Source: Ridgeia piscesae
Taxonomy: Eukaryota > Annelida > Polychaeta > Sabellida > Siboglinidae
Assembly: GCA_025642075.2 (NCBI GenBank)
Contig: JAODUO010000044.1
Location: forward strand, 1,232,001-1,296,000
Direction: 5' to 3'
Length of the DNA: 64,000 nt
Both the position numbers and the translations under genes were made by a program. The notes under the pieces were generated by a model. The model did not search any database and was not told the DNA's origin. It saw nothing but the letters and a program-made list of their open reading frames with translations. Positions 54,887 through 64,000 of this stretch are shown in pieces (the stretch's first letter is position 1; every line of letters starts with the position of its first letter).

Positions 54887-57800
54887 GATATATATTATGT
54901 AACTGTATGTATGTATGACTATTCACAGAACCATGTTGGAAAGTGTGAATTCGAGCGGGTGGACTGTTCTTTCAAGAGATTTGGGTGCAATGAGAAAGTG
55001 CCCAGAAAGTCACTGGATGAGCACGTTACGGTGTGCGGCTATGTTCCCGTGCCTTGCAGTCATTGCGAGGAAGAAGTAGGAAGAATCCTCCTTCAGGTTT
55101 GCACGTTATTTGCTCTTCTATCACTTATCTTGTGGTTAAATGAAACATATTACTATGACCATGTCGTTTGAAACAGGTTCCTGATACAAACTAATGGGTA
55201 TGGGACTTTATATCAAGCTAACGCGATTATATGAGACAACATTATAGTCTATAAAATACTACATTATAAAACCAATACTAGACACAAAAGTTGGCATATG
55301 CTGGTCTCAAATTGTGGAATACCGTTATGACGAAAAATCACCGACGATTGCAGGTCTGTCAATATAAAAAAAAACCATGAAACATTACACATGGACACTT
55401 GTTTTATGAACAAGAAGCACCACATAATTAGAATGTTGTGGTATATTTTAAAATATTGGTGCGTATTAATATTTGCGAACAGTTTAAATAGTTAAGTGAG
55501 TAAACGTGTCATTATGTTTTTAATATAATTAGTAAATGAATAGATGTGTTATGCTCGCGTTGGAATAAGTTCATCAAGGTATACCGTGGCATAAATATTT
55601 TGCTTAAAAATAAAAAAGGAATTATGTATGTGTCCTATATTAGTTAGGGCAATCACTCAATAAATTAATTGTTGTGTTCTATGTAGATAATATTCAGAAT
55701 ATTGTCTTAGCTATTTCAGATACTATAATTATGCACGGTTCTGTTGGTTTGTTCGGCAGGAACACATCGACAAGGAGTGCCCAGCTGTGATCATGAATTG
55801 TCCGTATGGTTGCGAGTTCAAGGGCTTCAGAAATGAGGTGTGCTACTGTAATTCCTGGTTATGGCATAAGTTCCCGATATACTATCATATACAATCGTAC
55901 GACAGTGTCGTTTTGGGTGACTTGCGATGACAATATGCAAATGACTGTTCACGTCACATTAGACGCTGTCTGACGGGGATCAAACGTGCGCTGATGTCAG
56001 CCGACACGGGGCATCCGATAGCCAATCAAATCGCGTATGTTTCGTTCATTCATACGAGCAGCATGTCCAGTTCTAAGGAGTCGTGAAGCCGTTACAATAG
56101 CTTCCATGCTGGACATGTTATCCCGACACAATATTTCAACATTTAAAATACAATTTCACGTAAGGCTGGATTGAGTTTTGTTCGGGTATACTGTTGCCAG
56201 AAAGAGAGTGAACAAAGTAAGTGTCAAGTCGCTTCATAACAAGGTAGGAGCGAAGTCGCGTCCTTGGTTTAGTCCAAGGTTGATTTCGAATGGACCTGTG
56301 GTTGCTCCACCGATATACACTCTTCCAGTCACCCCATCTTTAAATGTCTGCACTATCCATCAAATATTACGGAAAGAGGTGCCTTTTTGTCAATCAAGGC
56401 CTTTGGAGAGCAAGAATGTGGTTTATGGAGACTCAATTTGTGTAAATGTTTGATTTCGAAGAACCAGAAGTGCTGTGAAAAAATGTCGCTGAACGTCGTT
56501 GAACCGCGCCCAAGTCGTCATGCAATAACGGAGTCACCATGATACTGAAGGCGAAATTGTTTTGAGGCCCCGGTCCAGCACCACCAATATTAATTTTGTT
56601 CCGTTGCCGGTGTTACAAATGTGCAAAAACATTCAGAAGTTGAAATAATGTGCATGTTTCGCAGTAACTAACAGGCTTTTAGTCAACTAGATGTAGACAA
56701 TTCTCAATTCGTTAAACCAGTCACGACAGGACATCAGCACCCATCTACGTCTCAGTATGCCAATGACATGCAAACATGCAAGTTAATAAAATACAATTCG
56801 TAAATTTGCATAATAAGATGAAATAGTGAGATGGAAAGTATTATGTACAGTTACTGTGGGCAGTATTCAGGTAACCTAGGTTTTATCAATTATTTTATTG
56901 TGCATTTGGGGCAGCAGCAGCACCACGTCTATGGAATTAATTACCTGTTACCATTCGTGCATCTGGGTCACTTTCTATGTTTAGAAAGTGTTTAAAACAT
57001 ATATTTGTATTATACATTTTAATTAATTCAACTTGTTTAGAAATGATGGACGCTTTAGAATATCTTTTTAAATCAGTGTTTAGTTTTTATAATTTTGTAT
57101 TAATTTGTATAATTTACAATGTATCAGGACAATATTTAATTGTTATATTAAGTTATATAATTTAAAACTAGTGTTTAGTTTGTTTTAAATTAATTTATAT
57201 AATTTACATACAATAAATTAAAGGTTTAGTATTGCACGTTGTAAAACCATTAATTTGATTTATGTTAACTTATATAATTAACATTCCTCTTTTGAGTATT
57301 GTACGTCAGTGTTCATATTATAGATATATATTTTAAATAAGTTATATAGTTTATCTATTTATATATAATAATATCGTATAAAATATGTTAGTATTGCTTA
57401 ATACATTGTGAAAAAACGTTCACATTAATCCAAACATGACAAGACATTTCTTTAATTACAAACTCGCCGTCTTTCCTACATGTCATGACCATTTTAATGC
57501 ATCAGGCTGTTATATCTTTATTTTCATTTGTTTCATCAAACTAATGGCTTTAATGGATCCTTGTAGATCGAACTACACAAGGAGGATTGCATTAAGAAGC
57601 CGGAGAAGTGTCGGTATTGGTTCATTGGGTGCACCTTCGAGGTAGGTCCAACAAATTACTGGTTCAGTTTTCGTCCGGTTCCTGGAGATATCATGTTTAC
57701 AAAAATGAGTCTTTTCATAAATAGAGAATAACAACGATAAAGCACGTACAAGTTATACGTGTGCAGAATGTTAAAATTGTGTCAAAATGAGAATTGTGGC

Positions 57801-60800
57801 ATAATGTGTCACGGGTTGACAATCGGACATACATAGCTTCTAGACGTAACGTATTTCTGATGCCCATGGCATAACTATTTAATATTATATTTTTTGAAGG
57901 GCAGTGACACAAAAGTAAGCAGACATGAAAGCACTGCTACGCAAGAACATTTTGAGATCCTCGTTAAACATGTTGAGGAGATGGATTTGAAACGGATTCA
58001 GCTGGAGACTCAACTTGAGGTAAGGACTTGTTTGGCGTGACCACAAACAGGATGTGTCATGTTCGGTTGTTTTCGACTATTGCACATACGATGATGATGA
58101 TGCTCTCATGTGAATTTGTTTCATCCACAGAAGGTGGTTACTTACAAAATGGAACTGATGAGAAGCCGTTTAATGTTTAACCTCGCCCTGTTGAAATGTA
58201 AGACAAATTGCGTTGAGTCGTGATACCAGAACGGATCTTAGCCAATGATGTCGTGGCAGCCAATCACACAGATGAAGACCTTCAGGAACTAACAGATCGA
58301 CTCTGCAACGAATTTGGATTGACTATTCGCAGCTTTTGTATTGGCTATCTTCAGGCGGAAGATGAAGCTGAACAGAAACGGGAGGGGAATAGCAGACATA
58401 AATAAAGGACACACAGATGCAACAGCAATATAGACTGACCCTCAGAAACAAGTTCCATATAATACAAGATCTACAAGATGAAGAGGACGCAATGTACGGT
58501 GCTGGCACAAGATAAAGGAAATAGTAACATGTCAAATGTCAACATGTGCTTGGTCAAGAGAACACACAGAAGGACTGGATATCAGCAGACATCTTAAATA
58601 AGATCAAAGAGAAAAAAAAGAATAAAAATGCTGTGAACAATTGCCGTACGCGAACATATAAAACAAGGGCGAAGGCAATGTATGCAAACGCAAACAGGGA
58701 GGGCATTAGATAACCGAGTTTGCCGAAAATGAAGAGCTGGAGGCAAGACAAGGAAATAAGAGAAATCTATACGACAAAAAAATTGTTTGGCAATTACAGC
58801 AAGCCAGAACATCCAGTGAAGGAGAAGGGTGGAAATCCCATCACAAGTGCAGATGGACAACTAAACGGATGGGTGTTGAAGAGCCGTCAAGAAAGTGCAA
58901 ACCCACCTGATATCCCATTTGCATAATCCGACCTCTCTATATATACCAGCAAACTTACAAGAGAAAAGATAAAGAGGTAAAAAGGTAGGAAAAGCAGTAG
59001 GCCCAGACGACATTCCAGCAGAAGTCTTGAAAGAAGATGCAAACGTAACAGTGGCGAAGCTCTACTCACCCTTCCAGAGGATTTGGAACAGAAAGAGATA
59101 CTAGCAGAATTGGAGGAGGGCTATACCATCAAGCTGCCCAAACAGGGCAACCTCAGCCACTGTGCCAACTACAGAGCCATCATACATCTCTCTCTGTAAC
59201 TGGCAAAGTCGTCAGCTTCATTATCTTCAACCGAATGAAAGATCCTACGTAAGGAGCAAGCTGTGTAGACCAGATTGCAACATTGCGAGTCGTTGTGGAG
59301 CAGTCAGTAGAGTAGAGGTCCCCGCTCTACATCAACTTTGTTTACTATAAAAAGGCCTGTGACATTGTAGACAGATAGATCACCTGGAAACTCCTCAAAC
59401 ATTACGGCGTCTCTGCCAAGCTCGTGAACCTCCTTAGGAACTCCCACGAAGGAATCACCAGCAAACCTTTCAGATAACGACCGGAGTGCGGCAACAATGC
59501 TTGTTGTTGTTACAATATTTCGTCCTACTGCCCATTGATTGGGTCATTAAGAATTCCACAGAGGAGAAGAAATGACATTCAGTGGACATCATGGGGAGAA
59601 TTTACGACCTGGACTTCGGCGATTACATAGCCCTCTTGTCTCACAACTATCAACAGATACAGGACAAGACAAGACAAATGTGCTGCCATGTACGTCTCAG
59701 CAAACAGCCATCAACACCCGTAAAAAGAAAACTAAATTCATTCACGTCAGTACAAACAACAGAGAAGAAATCACACTAAAGGGAAGTATCATTAAAGAAG
59801 TAGAGGCATTTACTTACATAGGAAGCATCGTAGATAAACACCTAGCAATATAAGCTGATGTCAAAGCAAGAACAACATTTGTACAACTCACGAACATCTG
59901 GATTTCCAAAACCATTACAACCCACATTTAGATCAGGCTCTTCAACTCCTACGTCAACTCTGTCCTACTCTATGGGTCCGGGAGGTCCTTGCAGGACAAC
60001 AAAGGAAACCACCAAGAGGCTGCAGACCTTCACCAACAACTGTCTGAGAAGAGTAGCACTTCATTCATTTGCCAGATAAAACCCGAAACGTGGCAGAGGG
60101 CAAGCCAGCTTCCGGTGGAGGAGTAAATCATGAACAGAAGATGGGGATTGATTGGGCACACACGCCGGAAATCTGTCACGAGATGACAGATGTTGTGGAG
60201 GAGGACGGAATCAACCAAGGATATACACATAAAGAAAGGGGTATATTACCTGGAAGGTAATTGTTTTTTGTGCCTGCTATGTCTGAGAAAACATTAGAAC
60301 CTGACACATTTTTCTGTAATATTGATCAAACTTTATTGCTACAATGTCTTCACCGTGAATTACATTTGATCAGGGCCGACACGGAGAACGTCTAAACTAG
60401 AAGGTGACCTGCGCGAGTCAGAAACAACCACCATGAAACCATCTTGTCTAAATGGTAAACTGCAGCGGGCGACATACATGAAGCTGCAGAACATCTGTAA
60501 GACCGGTATTGTCAAACCAGGGCAGGTGCACCACAGTATTCGTGTACACATTTTTCGTTTAGAAACAACCTATGACATTGCCAATTATTCATTATGTTCA
60601 TTGCCAGTGACGTGCTGGCCTTTTGAAAGGATCTTCATTCAATATGTGATAGTAAATGTGTTTATTGACGCATAATTCCTAAACATATGACAACTGCATC
60701 CATGTGTCAGTGGCCAAACGTATACTTGCCAACCAGCACAACAATACTGCCTAGTTCTAGAAGTCGCGTCATATAACCACCGTGTGTTGCACTCGACAAA

Positions 60801-63800
60801 CAATGCAAGAGCTGCTATAAAGCAAATGAAAGTGAAAAAAATGAAGGCATTGCGTCAGCTGTATGTAATAGAGTCAGTGTTATTGTTGTGCATATGTTTT
60901 AGTTTACTGTTCAATACCGCTTACATTACTAATAATTCAAAATAATATTGTTGCTACGTTTCCTCTTGCAGTTGCAGATTATGTAGTTATGACAAGTTAT
61001 CCCCTGGAGTCTGCACTATTGGAAACTGTCGAGAACAACTCTGGAACGTAGCGGTTATCAATCACATGGTCGATCTATGTAGGAGTCGCCGCCACGTGTT
61101 CCCGTCTTGCATGAGTTATTTTAACTCACTCTACCCAATATCCGTATTCACTGTCTTTTTGCTGGTCTCCCTGTTGTAGTTTTTTTCTTTTACAGAGATT
61201 ACATAGCCGCTGTTATGTTCAGATAGTCCTCTTTCTATTTTTCGTCTCTAGACATGGCCATACCAGGGGAGCCGGACATCCATCAACTTCTCTTCCATGC
61301 CATCACCTCCCGGTAGCTGCTCAATATCTCGTTTGTTTTCTCTCCCCAGGACGAAATAATCATCGATTTTTCCAGGGCATTGAGATCAGTGCAGGAACTG
61401 TAGTAAATGATGTCAATGTGGCTAAACCAAGGCTATCACCATCAACATAACAAATGAAAATTAGTAATCTGTCTTATGGTCCAAATCTTGCCGCAGTGAG
61501 ACGGCTTGTGTGTCTTGGTGACACGGAGAGCTAAGCCAGCAGGAGCGTTGGCTCCTAGCAGGGTCACCCAAGCTGGACAGGTCAAAGGGTAGAGGCCAGA
61601 CAAATAGGGACCACCCACACACTAAGTGTACGAGGTATGCAGTCAAATGTCAAACGACTAGCAGGCAGATGACAAAAAAGAAACAATCCACGTATAGGTA
61701 AGCAAGGACAACTCCTCCCCATGGAAGAAGACCAAAATAACGGAATGTGTGGAGCGCTTCACCGAAGAACTAACCCGACCAACCGCCAGACGATCACGCT
61801 GGATGGGGGAAACCATGGACGTTCGTGGAAAATCGTCGCATATGTTTGAGATGTAACACTAATAATAACACTAACACAAGTTTTATTAGCAACTCTACTG
61901 AGTTGGATTCACAGTATACAATGAAATAATCATAGCCATAATGTTTAACATGTACAGTTCATTCAATGATTGACCGTAATGAAGAGGGAAAGAGGGTGGA
62001 ACCATCTACACGTTTAAAACGTGGATATGATCGATTGTTAAATATGGGTATTGCGACATCCTAACGTCAGCAAACAGGAATGTTTTTTGTGTTGCAGTTA
62101 TTTGTATAATTTCTTTTCCATTTAGGCAACATGTGGATGAAGTCCAGTCGACAAAGAAGCACTTGCATCAGGCAGATCAAAAAATCCACAAACAGGAAGC
62201 CACCCTAAGAAAGTTGATATTGAGTTGGACATTTGAGAAATAATTGAGCACTCATGCGCAATGGCACCTGAATCTGGCTGCAGAATGCTACATTTGCAAG
62301 CTGTTTACAGAGTGCAAATTCGCCGCTTCTATTAGTGGAGAACCTAATTCCTATATCAATAGCGATACCTCGGATAGCCGGTAGGCATATCTATTGATGG
62401 ACGTGGAGCGCTGTGAGTTTGTGAGTAGAGTATTATATTCTGTATTCAACGATAACAGGTTCAAATCTTGCGCTGTTTTTTGTTGAACCTTCGGCAAGTA
62501 CGTTCACGTTACGTTACAGCAGTTCAGTCAGGTGACTGCCTAGTATAGCTTGTAGTATTCGCGCATTAAATGCAACGTGGCTGAAATGGAAATGGTGCAC
62601 GAGTGACCATGTTTATTGGGACATAATTCCTAAACACATGACAACTGCATCCATGTGTCAGTGGCCAAACGTATACTGCCAACCAGCACAACAATACTGC
62701 CTAGTTCTAGAAGTCGCGTCATACCCACCGTGTGTTGCACTCGACCGACAATGCAAGAGCTGCTATAAAGCAATTGAAAATGAAAATAAATGAAGGCATT
62801 GCGTCAGCTGTATGTAATAGAGTCAGTGTTATTGTTGTTGCATATGTTTTATTTTACTGTTCAATACCGCTTTACATTACTAATAATTCAAAATAATATT
62901 GTTGCTACGTTTCCTCTTGCAGTTGCAGATTATGTAGTTATGACAAGTTATCCCCTGGAGTCGGCACTATTGGAAACTGTTGAGAACAACTCTGGAACGT
63001 AGCGGTTATCAATCACATGGTCGATCTGTGTAGGAGTCGTCGCCACGTGTTCCCGTCTTGCATGAGTTATTTTAACTCACTCTACCAAATATCCGTATTC
63101 ACTGTCTTTTTGCTGGTCTCCCTGTTGTTTTTTCTTTTACAGAGATTACATGGCCCGCTGATATGTTCAAATAGTCCTCTTTCTATTTTTCGTCTCTAGA
63201 CATGGCCATACCAGCGGAGCCGGACATCAATCAACTCTTCCATGCCATCATCTCCCGGTAGCTGCTCAATGTCTCGTTTGTTTTCTCTCCCCAGGACGAA
63301 ATAATCATCGATTTTTCCAGGGCATTGGGATCAGTGCAGGAACTGTAGTAAATGATGTCGATGTGGCTAAACCCAAGCTATGACCATCAACATAACAAAT
63401 GAAAATTAGTAATCTGTCTCATGGTCCAAACCTTGCCGCAGTGAGACGGCTTGTGTGTCTTGGTGACCCGGAGATCTAAGCCAGCAGGAGCGTTGGCTCC
63501 TAGCAGGGTCACCCAAGCTGGACATGTCAAAAGGTAGAGGCCAGACAAATAGGGACAAACCACACATTGAGTGTACGAGGTATGCAGGCAAATGTCAAAA
63601 GAGTAGCAGGCAGATAACAAAAAAGAAACAATCCACGTCTAGATAGTTTTATTAGCAACTCTACTGAGTTGGATTCACAGTATATAATAAAATAATCATA
63701 GCCATAATGTTTCACATGTAGAGTTCATTCAATGATTGACCGTAATGAAGAGGGAAAGAGGTTGGAACCATCCACACGTTTAAAACGTGGACATGATCGA

Positions 63801-63985
63801 TTGTTAAATATGAGTATTGCGACATCCTAACGTCAGCAAACAGGGATGTTTTTTGTGTTGCAGTTACTTGTATAATTCCTTTTCCATTTAAGCAACATGT
63901 GAATGAAGTCCAGTCGACAAAGAAGCACTTGCATCAGGCAGATCAAAAAATCAACAAACAGGAAGCCACCCTAAGAAAGTTGATA
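53164..63985 (+). CDS. TRAF3-like locus B: RING, TRAF zinc fingers, coiled coil (3' end beyond window)
   Basis: Well-supported exons: 53164-53406, 53883-53987, 54929-55096, 55760-55837, 57567-57641, 57900-58019 and 58131-58197. The first six are phase 0; the last ends in phase 1. Residues 31-74 form a RING (CDVC, TECGHRMCLAC, then CPAYDED with an extra residue before the Asp). Zinc fingers follow: VYCVHHDAGCTVTVKWSQLE, CEFERVDCSFKRFGC, VPVPCSHCEEEV, EHIDKECPAVIMNCPYGCEF, CRYWFIGCTFE. A coiled coil begins at HFEILVKHVEEMDLKRIQLE. TRAF3-type proteins are adaptors/E3 ligases on TNF-receptor and antiviral signalling. Less certain downstream exons that keep phase: 60374-60454 (RTSKLEGDLRESETT), 61252-61312 (DMAIPGEPDIHQLL) and 62126 onward (QHVDEVQSTKKHLHQADQKI). 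No MATH domain lies within the window. The full gene, if intact, continues past 64,000. Confidence 0.8.
54277..54405. repeat. (TA)n followed by (TATAGT)n microsatellite
   Basis: A TA tract to about 54,323 and then about 13 copies of tatagt, in the locus B intron after exon 53883. Confidence 0.95.
54430..54760 (-). mobile_element. RTE-like retrotransposon fragment (RT C-terminus)
   Basis: The minus-strand reading gives PNVKVMRRANIPPEATI, then LDWTYHQYERQQTPKGC and GISKGETSS. These match the C-terminal block seen in RTE-type elements (L-x-W-T-G-H-x-x-R-M-x-x-x-R-x-P-K...G-x-L-x-x-G-K-R). Disabled by substitutions and stops. Confidence 0.5.
54824..54886. repeat. (TA)n microsatellite
   Basis: About 31 TA units, 40 bp before the zinc-finger exon at 54929. 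Confidence 0.95.
56070..56460 (-). mobile_element. RTE-like retrotransposon fragment (RT domain)
   Basis: Minus strand: TGPFEINLGLNQGRDFAPTL resembles the RT motif G-P-F-x-V-x-x-G-V-K-Q-G-C-V-L-A-P-T-L-F. It is followed, after an internal deletion, by RDNMSSMEAIVTASRLLRTG as in the 54.5-kb fragment. Dead copy in a locus B intron. Confidence 0.5.
56461..57566. other. Locus B intron, AT-rich
   Basis: Very AT-rich with many tataatt and aatttataat words; no exon or repeat with clear ends. Confidence 0.5.
58220..58345 (+). mobile_element. Reverse-transcriptase fragment
   Basis: LANDVVAANHTDEDLQELTD then NEFGLTI matches the RT stretch F-A-D-D-x-A-L-x-A-H-T-x-E-D-L-Q-E-L-T-D-R with the catalytic FADD changed to LAND. 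Not part of the TRAF protein: joining it to the preceding exon gives a stop at the junction. Confidence 0.6.
58560..60255 (+). mobile_element. Decayed RTE-like non-LTR retrotransposon
   Basis: Plus-strand motifs in order, across several frame changes: NYSKPEHPVKEKGGNPITSA, AVGPDDIPAEVLKEDAN-like, EGYTIKLPKQGNLSHCANY-like, DFGDYIALLSHNYQQIQDK, IKEVEAFTYIGSIVDK, IRLFNSYVNSVLLYGS and RRWGLIGHTRRK. This is the order of the RTE reverse transcriptase and C-terminal region. Many frameshifts. It occupies the locus B intron between 58197 and 60374. Confidence 0.8.
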
Positions 63986-64000
63986 GTGAGTTGGACATTT
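60675..64000 (+). repeat. Tandem duplication of a ~1.95-kb TRAF segment
   Basis: 60,675-62,245 recurs from 62,624 to the window end at an offset of about 1,951 bp (for example caactgcatccatgtgtcag at 60,691 and 62,642). Both copies hold the DMAIP...SR exon candidate (61252-61312; copy 2 from about 63,200) and the QHV(D/N)EVQSTKK exon candidate (62126; copy 2 63893-63985), plus a shared non-coding block with ctaagccagcaggagcgttg. Small indels separate them. Confidence 0.9.

Noticed and set aside
1..64000. tRNA, rRNA and snRNA genes
   Set aside because: No cloverleaf with A/B boxes or known snRNA motifs was recognised by eye; a dedicated covariance-model scan would be decisive.

Overview
This is a eukaryotic genomic window: genes are split by GT-AG introns, introns are long, and transposons and simple repeats are everywhere. 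The protein families (KNL1, peroxiredoxin-5, TRAF3-like, a rhodopsin-type GPCR fragment), the non-LTR elements (CR1/L2-like and RTE-like) and the many intronic minisatellites point to a marine invertebrate animal. Abundant intronic minisatellites would suit a lancelet, but a lophotrochozoan cannot be excluded from sequence alone.

Layout. 1-2.7 kb is intergenic, with a stop-interrupted GPCR fragment on the minus strand. 2.75-9.06 kb is a complete six-exon minus-strand gene for mitochondrial peroxiredoxin-5; all six exons join in frame to 188 residues. 9.06-12.87 kb separates two divergent genes and holds a 2.0-kb hAT-like element with an old LINE inside it. 12.87-36.68 kb is the plus-strand gene for the kinetochore scaffold KNL1. 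I resolve 26 exons whose phases all agree, giving 1,825 residues with only the first coding exon missing. It has SSILK and RVSF PP1-docking motifs, a set of KI-like motifs, about ten MELT repeats spread over symmetric phase-1 exons, a 10-residue coding minisatellite, a coiled coil and a C-terminal RWD region. 37.8 kb holds a small single-pass membrane protein ORF. 42-45 kb (locus A) and 53-64 kb (locus B) are two TRAF3-like loci on the plus strand. A has a damaged RING exon, no zinc fingers, a coiled coil and a TRAF-C (MATH) domain with shortened loops. B has an intact RING, TRAF zinc fingers and coiled-coil exons, and runs off the window before any MATH domain. The stretch between and inside them is full of LINE fragments and microsatellites.

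PRDX5 and KNL1 are head to head. The KNL1 products of this locus would recruit PP1 (SSILK/RVSF), BUB3-BUB1 (MELT), the BUB1/BUBR1 TPR domains (KI) and the MIS12 complex (RWD). The two TRAF loci share a duplicated leader segment that carries an identical NF-kappaB-type site. The observations most worth following are the four KI-like motifs outside vertebrates, the growth of the MELT array by exon duplication, the triplicated 3' splice site near the KNL1 C-terminus, the loss of receptor-pocket residues in the locus A MATH domain, and the repeated kappaB sites.
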